A DNA stretch of 64,000 nucleotides from Micromonospora violae (GCF_004217135.1 NZ_SHKK01000001.1:2480001-2544000), one strand, 5' to 3'. Shown: positions 50,060 through 59,434, numbered from the stretch's first letter. The notes: a model not told the origin generated them from the letters alone. A program made the numbers and translations.

Positions 50060-51163
50060 ATGAACCACTACTACCTGCTCGGGCGCTCCGGCCTGCGGGT
50101 GAGCCGGCTGGCGCTGGGCACCATGAACTTCGGCGTGGACGGGTTCCACGCCGCGTACGGCAAGATTGAGGAGGAAGCCGAGCCGATCTTCCGGCAGTAC
50201 CTGGAAGCGGGTGGGAACTTCATCGACACGGCGGACTTCTACACCGCCGGCGAGAGCGAGAAGATCCTCGGCCGGCTGATCAAGCGGGCCGGCGTACGCG
50301 AGCGGCTCGTGCTCACCAGCAAGGCCACCAACACCGTCGACCCGTCCGACCCGAACGCCAGCGGCAACGGTCGTAAGCACATCATGCGGGCCGTGGAGGC
50401 GTCGCTGCGCCGGCTCGACACCGACTACATCGATCTGTACCTGCTGCACACCTGGGACCGGATCACCCCGGTCGAAGAGGTCGTGCACACCTTCGACGAC
50501 CTGGTGCGCGCCGGCAAGATCCGGTACGCCGGGCTCTCCGACGTACCGGCCTGGTACGCCGCCCGGGCGCAGAGCTACGCCGAAACGCACGGGCTGGCCC
50601 CGATGATCAACGTACAGCTGCCGTACTCCCTGGTCAGCCGGGACATCGAGGCGGAGTACGTGACGATGGCCCAGACCCTGGGGATGGGACTCACCGCGTG
50701 GAGCCCGATCGGTGGCGGCCTGCTCAGCGGCAAGTACCGGCGGACCGGTGGCGGCATGAGCGGGACCGGCCGGTTGACGAACCCGGAGGCCGCGGGCCGG
50801 GAGATCAGCCCCACCGACTGGACGGTCATCGAGGCGCTGGAGAGCGTCGCCACCGAGTTGGGGCACAGCATGGCGCAGGTCGCGATCAACTGGGTGGCCA
50901 CCCAGCCCGCCGTCGCCTCGGTGATCATCGGGGCGAGCAGCCCCGAACAGCTCGCCAGCAACATCAGCGCGCTCGACTTCGAGATCCCGGCCGACGCTCG
51001 ACGCCGGCTCGACGAGGCCAGCGCACCGCGGCTCGGGCTGCCCTATCCGATGTTCACCCCGCAGTACCAGTCCTGGGTGGTGAGCCCCGGACTCGGCATC
51101 GGCGACAAGCCGGCGGGCTATGCGCCTCCGGTGTTCAACGCCGTCATCGAGCCCGGCAGGTAG
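50060..51163 (+). CDS. Aldo/keto reductase (YajO/Tas-like)
   Basis: ATG 50060, behind GGGAGGA, gives 367 residues. The aldo/keto reductase start YYLLGRSGLRVSRLALGTMNFG is followed by Asp in NFIDTADFY, Lys in LTSKATN and His in YLLHTWD. The GASSPEQLASN cofactor loop lies near the end. It belongs to the larger AKR group acting on aldehydes, quinones or xenobiotics. Control by the divergent TetR suggests induction by a reactive carbonyl or drug-like compound. Confidence 0.93.
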   Translation: MNHYYLLGRSGLRVSRLALGTMNFGVDGFHAAYGKIEEEAEPIFRQYLEAGGNFIDTADFYTAGESEKILGRLIKRAGVRERLVLTSKATNTVDPSDPNASGNGRKHIMRAVEASLRRLDTDYIDLYLLHTWDRITPVEEVVHTFDDLVRAGKIRYAGLSDVPAWYAARAQSYAETHGLAPMINVQLPYSLVSRDIEAEYVTMAQTLGMGLTAWSPIGGGLLSGKYRRTGGGMSGTGRLTNPEAAGREISPTDWTVIEALESVATELGHSMAQVAINWVATQPAVASVIIGASSPEQLASNISALDFEIPADARRRLDEASAPRLGLPYPMFTPQYQSWVVSPGLGIGDKPAGYAPPVFNAVIEPGR

Positions 51164-51166
51164 CGG

Positions 51167-52141
51167 CTACGACGGTGTCGGCGCGTCGCTCGCCGACACC
51201 GTCTCCCCCTCGTAGAGGGCGACGTACCGCCGGCGCCACTGGTCGCCATCGGTGCCGAGGGCCGCGAGGTTGAGGGTGTTGTGTTCGATGCCCAACTCCT
51301 CCGGCAGGGTGCACACCCGCAGCGGTATCGCGTTCGCGTCGGCGATCCGGCGTGGCACCTGGACCGCCGCCCTGAGGTCCACCACACCGTCGAGCGGACT
51401 GACCGCGACCGCCGCGGTCCGCAGACCGCTGCGCCGGGGCCGACTCGGCAGGGTACGGGCGATCGTCAGGTACTGGGCGACGGCGGCGAGGGAGTACCCC
51501 CGCGACGTGACACGGTCGCGGAGGATGCGCCGCCCGTACAGCAGGATGAGCGGCCTGATCGCGTAGGCCGGCGCCTGTCGCGGGTTCGGGCCGAAGAAGG
51601 GCGACAGCAACAGCAGATGCCGTACGACGGTGCCGGGCACCTGGGCCAGCCAGGCGGCCAGCACGGCGCCGCCGGAGATGCCCACGATGCCGACCTCGTC
51701 TCCCAGGGCCGCCGCGACGGCCCACCCCTGCGCGGCGTACGTCGTCAGCTCACCGGCCTGGACCCGGTGGTGGGCCCGCCGGTCGGCGGTCCCGTGCTGG
51801 GGGGCCCGGGGAATCCAGACGTTGTACCCGCGGTCGAAGAACTCCTCGGCCAACCCGGCGTACTGCTCGGGCGCGAGGGTGTACCCGTGTAGCAGCAGCA
51901 CGGCCCTGCCGGTCCGGGAGCCGTGGCTCAGGAGGCGGCTGCGCGACTCCGGCCGGACCTGCGGGTCGGCCGCCTCGGCGGCGATGACGGCCTCGGCGGC
52001 GCGGGTGGCGGTGTCGAAGTCGAGCGGTCGGGCCGCCGCGACCGGTAGCCCTCGGCGGCCCACCGGCCAGAGATAGAGCCCGGCGACCGCCGCCGCGACC
52101 AGCGCCAACCCGCCGACGACAAGCTCGATGATCTCCGGCAT
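51167..52141 (-). CDS. Membrane-anchored alpha/beta hydrolase
   Basis: The 324-residue protein starts with one hydrophobic anchor (residues 6-26, ELVVGGLALVAAAVAGLYLW). The hydrolase domain has VLLLHGYTLAPEQYAGLA as oxyanion strand, nucleophile Ser in GIVGISGGAV, Asp in SPLDGVVDL and a C-terminal His in IEHNTLN. Carboxylesterase or lipase activity is likely; the substrate is unknown. It converges on the aldo/keto reductase gene with 3 bases between stop codons. Confidence 0.88.
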   Translation of the reverse strand: MPEIIELVVGGLALVAAAVAGLYLWPVGRRGLPVAAARPLDFDTATRAAEAVIAAEAADPQVRPESRSRLLSHGSRTGRAVLLLHGYTLAPEQYAGLAEEFFDRGYNVWIPRAPQHGTADRRAHHRVQAGELTTYAAQGWAVAAALGDEVGIVGISGGAVLAAWLAQVPGTVVRHLLLLSPFFGPNPRQAPAYAIRPLILLYGRRILRDRVTSRGYSLAAVAQYLTIARTLPSRPRRSGLRTAAVAVSPLDGVVDLRAAVQVPRRIADANAIPLRVCTLPEELGIEHNTLNLAALGTDGDQWRRRYVALYEGETVSASDAPTPS

Positions 52142-52216
52142 GGTCAGATGCTGGCAGGGGCCGGGGTCGGCGCTGGCGTACGGGGTGCGCCCGGGTGACC
52201 GGGCGCACCCGGTCAG

Positions 52217-53113
52217 CTATTCCTGGCTGTTCGGTGGCGCGAAGGTGACCCTGGAACGCAACTGTCGAAAGCCGGTCCGTTCCAACTCCGCCAGCACCGC
52301 CACCCGGTGGGACTCCACGTCGGCGATGACCTCGCGGGCTCCGCCGGCGGCCAGCACCCGGACCGCCTCGGCCAGCAGCTCGGGCCGGGCCGCCTCGTCG
52401 AGCAGGCCGAGATAGGCGAGCAGCGGGTAGCAGGCGTCGCCGGCCGTGCCGACCAGCCCGACCGGGTCGCCGGCCGCCAGGGCGATGCGCCACTCCTCGG
52501 TGGCGTCGCCCAACCAGGCCAGCGGGTCGGTGGCGAGGTCGACGCCGCCGACCACCCGGGCGATCTCGACGCCGGTCAGCACGTCCGGGGCGGCGATCCG
52601 GGCGACCAGGGCGTTGATCTCCGCCGCGTCGACGGGTGGACGGAAGTCGTACCGCCCGGCGGACGCCGGCAGCGGGGTGCCCGCCCAGGAGCAGCGGAGC
52701 CGCTCTCCCCGCTCGACCAGCCCGGCCAGCCGGGCGGCCGCCATGGGTGCCCGCACCACGGCCAACACCTCGGGCCGGCGACGCCAGTGCGCCGGCAGAG
52801 CGGCGTAGTACAGACCGGGACCGCCCAGCGCCTCGTGGGCGGCGTGCAGCAACTCGGCGCCCACCTCCGGCTCGGCGTCGAGATCGAACCGGTCCAGCCA
52901 GGGGGCACCGACAGCGCCCGGCGGGAGGAGCCAGGCGGCCCGGGCCACCAACCGGCCGGCGCGCAACGCGACCCAGGTGTTCTCGGGCCGGTAGCCGCCG
53001 CCGGCGACCCCGTCGGCGTACGCGACCTGACGCAGTTGGGGCAGCGGATCGGGCATGCAGTCGAACAGGTTTTCCTCGCCCGCGACGAGCGGACGAATGA
53101 CCAGATCAGTCAT
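52217..53113 (-). CDS. GNAT-family N-acetyltransferase-like protein
   Basis: ATG 53113 gives 298 residues; the frame open further upstream through the LtrA gene is rejected. The C-terminal part has a GNAT-like pattern (IALAAGDPVGLVGTAGD, ILL-type strand YPLLAYLGLLDEAA, then HRVAVLAELERTGFRQLRSRVTF). The N-terminal part duplicates a similar strand-helix order. The acetyl-CoA loop Q/R-x-x-G-x-G/A is weak. GGAGG-type ribosome site upstream; a 16-residue leader frame and a 22-bp dyad lie before it. Confidence 0.75.
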   Translation of the reverse strand: MTDLVIRPLVAGEENLFDCMPDPLPQLRQVAYADGVAGGGYRPENTWVALRAGRLVARAAWLLPPGAVGAPWLDRFDLDAEPEVGAELLHAAHEALGGPGLYYAALPAHWRRRPEVLAVVRAPMAAARLAGLVERGERLRCSWAGTPLPASAGRYDFRPPVDAAEINALVARIAAPDVLTGVEIARVVGGVDLATDPLAWLGDATEEWRIALAAGDPVGLVGTAGDACYPLLAYLGLLDEAARPELLAEAVRVLAAGGAREVIADVESHRVAVLAELERTGFRQLRSRVTFAPPNSQE

Positions 53114-53145
53114 GGGTTGGTCCTCCGGGAAGCGAGCGCCCCGGG

Positions 53146-53196
53146 TCAGATCCGCGCGGACGCCGGAGCGCGGAGGGGGCGCAGAACATCGGACAT
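53146..53196 (-). CDS. Possible 16-residue leader peptide upstream of the GNAT gene
   Basis: ATG 53196, with GGAGG 8 bases upstream, encodes MSDVLRPLRAPASARI and stops 32 bases before the GNAT start. The good ribosome site, position and Arg/Pro content suggest an attenuator-like peptide, but a chance frame is possible. Confidence 0.4.
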   Translation of the reverse strand: MSDVLRPLRAPASARI

Positions 53197-53203
53197 TGTT
53201 CTG
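53182..53203. promoter_or_regulatory. 22-bp dyad over the leader-peptide start
   Basis: CAGAACA (53182-53188) and TGTTCTG (53197-53203) are perfect inverted copies with 8 bases between. The start codon of the leader frame lies in the spacer, so the dyad could act as an operator or as an RNA hairpin hiding the start. Confidence 0.45.
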
Positions 53204-53271
53204 ACCTCCCTCCAGCTCGACGGCGTGCCCGACGACCATACGCGCGGTGGTCGCCGGCTGGCAATGATGGG

Positions 53272-54483
53272 TCACAGCGTGGGGTTGGCCTCCAATCCAC
53301 GCTGGTGGGCTTGCCGGTGGGCTCGCTGGTCGAACATCGTGATGCCGGCCAGGATCACGGCCACGGCGGCCGCCACGGCGACCGGCGGGAGTAGCACCAT
53401 CACCGGGGCCGCCACGATCAACGCCACCGCGCCGAGGTACAGCACCCGGCAGCGTGGCGCGGTCCGGCTCGCCTTCTCCAGGGAGCTGCGCCCGATGAGG
53501 AACAGCACCGGCCCGCCGAAGAGGATGGCCACCAGAGCCCAGTCGACCGGCGGGTGCGGATCCTCGATGACCTGCCCGAAGCCGACGGCGGTGCAGATGA
53601 TGCCACCGACGATCAGCAGCAGGCTGTAGCTCGCCCACCGCGACAACATGATCCCCTCCCCACTCGGGGACGAGGCGCGGCCGGTTCTGACGTGGTAGAA
53701 GTAGATCCGCCAGAACGAGACGACCGCCACGAACGAGGCGACGAGGGTGATGGTTCCCGCGGTCGAGAAGCCCGGGAAGCTGACCGCCGCACCGGCCTCG
53801 AGCACCACCTCGGCGAGAGCGATCATGAAGAACTGGTTGAACCGCTCGGCGAGGTGCTCCTGCGAGACGGTGACCCCCAGTCTGTCGATCTGTCTCGGGC
53901 CCAGTCGGGGCAGGGGGTAGGTGGTGGCGGCGCCGATCATCTCGATGCCGAGAGCGATGGTCCAGAAGATGCCTCGACCGAGACCACCACTGATGCCGCC
54001 ACTGATCCAGAGCACGCCGGACGCCAGGTGCCAGGTCAGCACCCGGAGTGCGAACACGTGCACCGGGTGGCCGCGCAGGGCGAACGACAGGAAGAGCGGT
54101 CGGCCAACCTGGATGACGACGTAGGTGCAGGCGAAGATCACGCCACGTTGACCGAAGGCCTGCGGCAGGCTGACAGCCAGCACCAGCGTGCCGAACATCG
54201 TCGCCAGCAGGATGGCCTGCAGATCGGGGCGTCGAGGGTCGTAGGTGCTGGCCAGCAGAGCGCTGAGCGACCAGATCATCCACATTGCGGTGAAGAACAG
54301 GACGGTCTGGCCCGCCTCGGAGAGCAGCGTCTCCCGAACGATGGTCAGGTCGTCCGCGACCCGCCCGGCGAGGCGGGCGAGCGCGAAGACGTAGACGATG
54401 TCGAAGAGCAGTTCCAGGACGGTCGCCGAGGGTGGGCTCTTGCTGTCCCCGAGCCCACGGAAGAACTCGGTGCGCCTCAGCAC
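53272..54483 (-). CDS. Low-temperature requirement protein A (LtrA) family membrane protein
   Basis: The 403-residue protein starts at GTG 54483 and has ten to twelve membrane helices. LtrA family features include VLELLFDIVYVFALARLA at the start, HLAERFNQFFMIALAEVVLEAG in the middle and regular helices to the end. LtrA-like proteins were named from cold-growth mutants of Listeria; their transported substance is unknown. It has no strong ribosome site, so the start is provisional. Confidence 0.9.
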   Translation of the reverse strand: MLRRTEFFRGLGDSKSPPSATVLELLFDIVYVFALARLAGRVADDLTIVRETLLSEAGQTVLFFTAMWMIWSLSALLASTYDPRRPDLQAILLATMFGTLVLAVSLPQAFGQRGVIFACTYVVIQVGRPLFLSFALRGHPVHVFALRVLTWHLASGVLWISGGISGGLGRGIFWTIALGIEMIGAATTYPLPRLGPRQIDRLGVTVSQEHLAERFNQFFMIALAEVVLEAGAAVSFPGFSTAGTITLVASFVAVVSFWRIYFYHVRTGRASSPSGEGIMLSRWASYSLLLIVGGIICTAVGFGQVIEDPHPPVDWALVAILFGGPVLFLIGRSSLEKASRTAPRCRVLYLGAVALIVAAPVMVLLPPVAVAAAVAVILAGITMFDQRAHRQAHQRGLEANPTL

Positions 54484-54588
54484 GGACGGCGAGACTGCTC
54501 AGCCGGCCAGGGCCGCCGGCACGGGCACTGCGACGTGGTGATCCTGTTCCGCTGCCATCGCCCCCGAGCCCCCTCACCGACCAGTCCC

Positions 54589-56130
54589 CTATCTGCGCAC
54601 TTTATCCAGTTTCATCGGGTCGTCGTCGTTGATGGCGGATACCGGGTCGGCGGTACGCCTGATCATCTGTGCCGTCACCCTGCGGTACGAGCCCGGGGCG
54701 ACGGGGAGCAGCCACTGCCGAGCCCGGGTCAGCGGGCCGACGTTGAGCCGGAGCTCGTCGAGCACCTCGTCGATGTTGTGCATCGAGAACGGGATGATGT
54801 TCGTGCCGCGCGCGTGCCGCCCGTTGGTCCGCGCGGTCATCCAGGCCAGCCGGGCGCGTACCTCGTCACGCATCCGACCCTCGGTCGGCAGGGTGATCCC
54901 ACCGCGCAGGTACGCGGCCGTCCAGACCGCCGCCATCTCCGCGCTGAGCGGGCTGAAGAACGACGAGTTGTAGCCGGCGAACGTCAGCCGCGGTACGCCG
55001 ACCGGCAGGATCTGCCGGTAGAGCATGAAGTTGCCGGCCTCGTCCTGGAGCCGGGCGTGCAGCGCGTCGTCGAAGAACGGCACGTGCTGGCGGAAGCCGG
55101 TGCCACAGATCACCAGGTCGGCGGCGAGCACCGTGCCGTCGGCCAGGCGCGCGGCGGGCCGGCCACCGTCGACCAGCAGCTCGGTGATCACCTGGTCCCG
55201 GTGCACGGTGATGCGGCCGTCGGTGGCCCGCTCGAAGAACCCCTCGGTGGCGAGGCTGACCGTGCTGCGGGCGATGTCCTGGAAGCTGCCGGCGGGCACG
55301 AGACCCAGTTCGCGCAACTTGAACTGGCGGGTCGCGACCGAGCCGACGCTGTCGACCATGCGTTGGCGCAGACCGTTGCCCGGGCCGTGCAGGAACCGCT
55401 CGAAGCCCTTCAGGTGCAGGTAGCGGAAGAGCGCCTCCCCCATCCGGGTGAGCAGCAGGTACTTGTAGTTGAGCGCACCACCGAGCTTGCGGGGCATCTT
55501 CCAGAGCAGTTCGCGCGCCACCACGTGGGTCTGGGTGGCGACCTCACTCACCGGGACGGCCACATCGCAGGACGATTTGCCGTACCCGACCACGAGGACG
55601 TTCTTGCCTCGGGCCGTCTCGATGTCGTGGAACTCCCCCGTCGCCAGTACCCGCCCGCCGGCGGCGGCGAAGCTCGCGTGCCCCTCGAAGGACGGGACGA
55701 GGGGGTCGGAGAAGATGCCGTTGGCGACGACCAGGTGGTCGTACCGCTCCACCGTCAGTGGGTCCTGGGCGCCCGCCGGCCGGGACGCGACCAACCACCC
55801 GGTCTCGTCGTTGACGAGTTCGGCGGAGGCGACCTCCGTGCCCAGGCGCAGCGTGCTGGCCAGCCCGAACTTCTCCACATAGCTCTCCAGGTACTGCTGG
55901 ACCTGCTCGCCGGACGGCCACTGCGGGTAGTGGGCGGGCATCGGCAGGTCGGAGAGGTGGTAGGTGCCCTTGTCGTTCTGGGTGTGCAGGCCCGGGTAAC
56001 GCCGGGTCCGACTCCACACCCCACCGACGTCCGGTGCCCGTTCGAACACGGTGACGTCGAATCCGCTCTGCCGCAGCACCTTCGCTGCGCTCACACCGGC
56101 AAATCCGGCACCAACGACGGCAATCCTCAT
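54589..56130 (-). CDS. Flavin-containing monooxygenase (Baeyer-Villiger/FMO type)
   Basis: ATG 56130 gives 513 residues. The FAD-binding GAGFAG lies at residue 8, an FMO-like segment WPSGEQVQQYLESYVEKFGL follows, and a second NADPH-binding GYGKSS precedes the late ICGTGFRQHVPFF motif. Enzymes of this group oxygenate ketones, amines or sulphides with NADPH and O2. The longer frame upstream is rejected because GAG/GGAGG ribosome sequence precedes ATG 56130. The divergent AraC regulator is a likely controller. Confidence 0.9.
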   Translation of the reverse strand: MRIAVVGAGFAGVSAAKVLRQSGFDVTVFERAPDVGGVWSRTRRYPGLHTQNDKGTYHLSDLPMPAHYPQWPSGEQVQQYLESYVEKFGLASTLRLGTEVASAELVNDETGWLVASRPAGAQDPLTVERYDHLVVANGIFSDPLVPSFEGHASFAAAGGRVLATGEFHDIETARGKNVLVVGYGKSSCDVAVPVSEVATQTHVVARELLWKMPRKLGGALNYKYLLLTRMGEALFRYLHLKGFERFLHGPGNGLRQRMVDSVGSVATRQFKLRELGLVPAGSFQDIARSTVSLATEGFFERATDGRITVHRDQVITELLVDGGRPAARLADGTVLAADLVICGTGFRQHVPFFDDALHARLQDEAGNFMLYRQILPVGVPRLTFAGYNSSFFSPLSAEMAAVWTAAYLRGGITLPTEGRMRDEVRARLAWMTARTNGRHARGTNIIPFSMHNIDEVLDELRLNVGPLTRARQWLLPVAPGSYRRVTAQMIRRTADPVSAINDDDPMKLDKVRR

Positions 56131-56356
56131 GGTCTCCTCCGTAGGACGCGAACCCCTGCCGAGCACCGCGCCGGCCCTGACCGCGCGCGGTGCTCGCACG
56201 CTAGCCACCAGACCGAAGGGGTCGCTATCCGCGCGGCGCGGGCGGTATCCGCAGTACGCGGACAGACCCTTTTCCTGTCGGGTCGACGGCTTTCGGGTCT
56301 GCTCGGGCCCGCGCACCGTCTACGGTCAGCGCGACGGGACGCCCGGGAGGTGTCGG

Positions 56357-57319
56357 ATGGATGCGGTCACGGTCCGGACGGACGACGTCGACCAGGCGCG
56401 CGCCGAGGTGGGCCGGGTCTTCTGTCCGCACCGGCTCACCCCGCAGGCGGGTGTGCACAGCGTGCGACTGCGGATGTCGGCTCGCCGGGCCGGTGGGGTG
56501 GGCGTCGTCGACCTCGACTACGGGCAGACCGTCCGCATTCAACCGCCCGCGCTGGAGACCTTCTACCTCGTCCAGATTCCGCACGCGGGCAGCACCCAGG
56601 TCCGGCACGCCGGTCAGACCGTGACCTCGACACCCGAGGTCGCCTCGGTTCTGTCCCCGTACGACAGCTCGGACATGCGGTGGTCCGAGGGGTCGCCGCA
56701 CCGGATCTTCTACGCCGACCGGCGCGCCGTCGACCGGGAACTCGCCCGCCTGCTGGGCCGCCCGGTGGACGACCCGGTCCGTCTCGACGTCGGCATGCTC
56801 ATGACCACGCCGACGGCGCAGGCGTGGGCGCGCGGGGTGGCGTTCCTCGCCGACGAGCTGTCGCAGCCGGCGGACGCGTCCCTGTTCGACCACCCGCAGG
56901 TCGCCGCCCGTTTTGAGCAGGCACTCATCGGCAAGCTGTTGCTGGCCCACCGGCACAGCCACTCCCACCTTCTGGCCGAACCGGGTCGGCACGTCCACCC
57001 CGGTCGTCTCGTCCGTCGGGCCTGCGCCCTGATCTCCGAGCACCACGGCGAGGCGCTGACCGTCGGTGACGTCGCCGAGGCGTTGCGGGTGAGCGTACGA
57101 ACGCTGCAGGACTGTTTCCGTCGTGACATGCAGACCACCCCGACGGCGTACCTGCGGGCGTGCCGGCTCGACGCGGCGCACCGCACGCTCCGCGCGGCCG
57201 CGCCGGGGGTGTCCGTCACGGCGGTCGCGCTGCAACACGGTTTCGTGCACCTCGGACGGTTCGCGACCGAGTATCGGAGCCGGTTCGGCGAGACGCCGTC
57301 GACGACCCTGCGGCGGTGA
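56357..57319 (+). CDS. AraC-family regulator
   Basis: ATG 56357, behind GGGAGG, gives 320 residues. An N-terminal AraC-binding-like cupin (residues about 40-200) precedes two C-terminal helix-turn-helix units (LTVGDVAEALRVSVRTLQDCFR and VSVTAVALQHGFVHLGRFATEYR, then FGETPSTTLRR). It is divergent from the FMO gene across 226 bases and probably activates it in response to its substrate; that link is inference. Confidence 0.92.
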   Translation: MDAVTVRTDDVDQARAEVGRVFCPHRLTPQAGVHSVRLRMSARRAGGVGVVDLDYGQTVRIQPPALETFYLVQIPHAGSTQVRHAGQTVTSTPEVASVLSPYDSSDMRWSEGSPHRIFYADRRAVDRELARLLGRPVDDPVRLDVGMLMTTPTAQAWARGVAFLADELSQPADASLFDHPQVAARFEQALIGKLLLAHRHSHSHLLAEPGRHVHPGRLVRRACALISEHHGEALTVGDVAEALRVSVRTLQDCFRRDMQTTPTAYLRACRLDAAHRTLRAAAPGVSVTAVALQHGFVHLGRFATEYRSRFGETPSTTLRR

Positions 57320-57396
57320 CGAGCCTCGCCTCGTCCCGGAATCACGACCCCAAAAGGGGCATCTCTGGCCGCCACCCGCGCCTCGCCCGGCGCTTG

Positions 57397-57429
57397 CCTT
57401 GACGCCGACGACAAGGTTTAGCGTAGTCG
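57397..57429 (+). promoter_or_regulatory. MerR-type promoter with 19-base spacer and central dyad
   Basis: TTGACG (57399-57404) and TAGTCG (57424-57429) are 19 bases apart, the long spacing typical of MerR-activated promoters. CCTTG (57397-57401) and CAAGG (57412-57416) form a dyad in it. Transcription would reach ATG 57454 after about 20 bases. Confidence 0.5.
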
Positions 57430-57453
57430 CGACGGGCCGATGGAGGAGGTCAG

Positions 57454-57837
57454 ATGCTCATTGGCGAGTTGGCTGAGCGGGCCGGCACGAGCCCTCGCAC
57501 GCTGCGCTACTACGAGGCGCACGGGTTGGTACGGGCGCAGCGCTCCGCCAACGGCTACCGCATCTACGACGAGGCGGAGCTGCGGGTCGTACGGGAGATC
57601 CGGGCGCTGCTCGATGTCGGCTTCGGCCTCGACGATGTCCGTCCGTTCGTCGCCTGCCTGCGGGCCGGCAACAGCTCCGGCGACGTCTGCCCGGACTCGG
57701 TCGTGGTGCTGCGGCGCAAGATCGCCGAGGTCGACGCCGTCATCGACCGGCTCGGCGCGGTGCGCCACCAACTGCACGGTCAACTCACCCACGCGATCGC
57801 CCATCGGGAGAAGACATGTCTCAGAAGTTGGAAGTAG
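57454..57837 (+). CDS. MerR-family regulator coupled to a thioredoxin
   Basis: The 127-residue protein has the winged-helix start LIGELAERAGTSPRTLRYYEAHGLVRAQR and the long dimerisation helix. Cys68 and Cys79 flank the helix start, and Cys123 lies near the end, so thiol or metal sensing is possible. Its last 22 bases overlap the thioredoxin gene. The predicted long-spacer promoter suggests autoregulated activation of both genes under redox or thiol stress. Confidence 0.92.
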   Translation: MLIGELAERAGTSPRTLRYYEAHGLVRAQRSANGYRIYDEAELRVVREIRALLDVGFGLDDVRPFVACLRAGNSSGDVCPDSVVVLRRKIAEVDAVIDRLGAVRHQLHGQLTHAIAHREKTCLRSWK

Positions 57838-58163
57838 GTTCGCTGGTCACCGTGACCGACGACACGTTCGCGGAACTGGTGCTGGCCAGTGACCGGCCCG
57901 TGGTCGTCGACTTCTGGGCGAACTGGTGCCCGCCCTGCAAGGCCATCGAGAAGAGCCTCGTCGAACTGGCCCAGGAGTTCGGTGACCGGATGGTCGTGGC
58001 GAAGATCAACTCCGACGAGAACCCGGTAGCGACCCGTAGCTACCGGGTGATGTCCCTGCCCACGCTGCTGGTGTTCCGTCAGGGCGAGGTGGTCGGCTCG
58101 ACCGTGGGGTCCCGGCCGAAGACGTACCTGCGACAGACCCTGACCGCACAGGCCGGGTGGTAG
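57816..58163 (+). CDS. trxA: Thioredoxin with WCPPC active site
   Basis: The 115-residue protein is a full thioredoxin: VVVDFWANWCPPCKAIE carries the active site, the cis-Pro is in MSLPTLLVF, and G-rich GSRPKTYLRQTL ends the fold. The active site is CPPC rather than the usual CGPC, which alters redox potential. ATG 57816 is inside the MerR gene. It should act as a cytoplasmic disulphide reductant regulated by its MerR partner. Confidence 0.92.
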   Translation: MSQKLEVGSLVTVTDDTFAELVLASDRPVVVDFWANWCPPCKAIEKSLVELAQEFGDRMVVAKINSDENPVATRSYRVMSLPTLLVFRQGEVVGSTVGSRPKTYLRQTLTAQAGW

Positions 58164-58323
58164 CGGCCGGCAGCGCGCCCGGGGACAGCCCTCCCGGCCA
58201 CCATCAGCCGCGGAAATCGTTATCCCGGTCCGGCCGGCCAGTCTCCTGAGGGGAGGCAGCTGGCGGTTCGTCCGTCAGCGCCCCCGTCAGGTAGCGGTAC
58301 GACCAGGTGAGGGAGTCGAGACG

Positions 58324-59433
58324 ATGCGCGCAACCGGCCCGGGTGAAGCGGACGCCGCGAGGGGAAGACGAGGCCTCCACGCGGAACCCCGATGCGGGGC
58401 GCTCGGCAGTCTCCCGGTCGGCGCGCGGCGGCTGTTGTGGCCGCTCCTGGTGGCCGCCGTGGTCGCCGTACTGGTGACCGGGGTGATCGTCGTGGTGCAG
58501 CCGACCGGGCCGACGCCCGCCCCGGCGGCGACCCAGGCCCTCGACGCGCCCACGCCCCCGAGTTCGCAGCCCGGCGCACCCAGCGCGACCGCACCCACCG
58601 CCACGGCGAGCCCGGCGGGGGCGACCCCGACCCCGACCCCGACGCCGGCGGTGCGGCCGACAACCGGGCGTCCGGTCGCCCCGGCGAACCCGGTGGCGAC
58701 CTCGAAGCGCAAGGGTGTCGGGGTGTGGACCTTCGACGGCGTCAGCCAGGCGCTGGCCAACTCCGGGGCGAGTTGGTACTACACCTGGGACGTGAAGCAC
58801 CAGGGCGTCACCAGCCCGCAGGGCACCGAGTTCGTCCCGATGATCTGGGGGGCGAAGAGCGTCACCGCCACCAACCTGCAACAGGCCAAGCAGAACGGCC
58901 GCTACCTGCTCGGGTTCAACGAGCCGGACCTGCAGGGCCAGGCGGAGATGACCGTCGAGCAGGCGTTGGACCTGTGGCCGCAGTTGCAGGCCACCGGCCT
59001 TCCGCTGGGCAGCCCGGCGGTGGCCTGGGGCGGCGACCGGCCGGGCGAATGGCTAGACCGGTTCATGTCCGGGGCCAAGCAGCGCGGCTACCGCGTCGAC
59101 TTCATCGCCCTGCACTGGTACGGCGGCGACTTCACCACCGCCAACGCGGTCAACCAGCTCACGTCGTACCTGCGGGCCGTGCACGACAGGTACCGGCTGC
59201 CGATCTGGCTCACCGAGTTCGCCCTGATCGACTTCTCCAACGGCGTGCGCTTCCCCACCCAGGCGCAGCAGGCCGCGTTCCTCACCGCGGCGACCCGGAT
59301 GCTGGGCGGCCTGTCCTGGCTCCAGCGGTACGCGTGGTTCGGCCTGCCCGCCACGGACAAGGACCAGACCGGGCTGTTCCGTACCGGCAGCACGCCCACC
59401 GCCGTGGGCCGCGCCTACCAGGCGGCGCGCTGA
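58324..59433 (+). CDS. Membrane-anchored GH128 endo-beta-1,3-glucanase-like protein
   Basis: The 369-residue protein has a basic cytoplasmic start, one transmembrane anchor (residues 37-58) and a long Pro/Thr/Ala linker (60-125). A glycosyl-hydrolase catalytic core of the PF11790/GH128 type follows. The proposed acid is Glu200 in LLGFNEPD, and the nucleophile is Glu298 in WLTEFAL. GH128 enzymes cut beta-1,3-glucans, such as those of fungal walls. It converges on the epimerase gene with one base between stop codons. Confidence 0.9.
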   Translation: MRATGPGEADAARGRRGLHAEPRCGALGSLPVGARRLLWPLLVAAVVAVLVTGVIVVVQPTGPTPAPAATQALDAPTPPSSQPGAPSATAPTATASPAGATPTPTPTPAVRPTTGRPVAPANPVATSKRKGVGVWTFDGVSQALANSGASWYYTWDVKHQGVTSPQGTEFVPMIWGAKSVTATNLQQAKQNGRYLLGFNEPDLQGQAEMTVEQALDLWPQLQATGLPLGSPAVAWGGDRPGEWLDRFMSGAKQRGYRVDFIALHWYGGDFTTANAVNQLTSYLRAVHDRYRLPIWLTEFALIDFSNGVRFPTQAQQAAFLTAATRMLGGLSWLQRYAWFGLPATDKDQTGLFRTGSTPTAVGRAYQAAR

Positions 59434-59434
59434 C

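Noticed and set aside
53554..56916. 1120-codon open frame on the plus strand across LtrA, FMO and AraC genes
   Set aside because: It covers three genes with clear families on other frames and has an antisense-type composition without domains.
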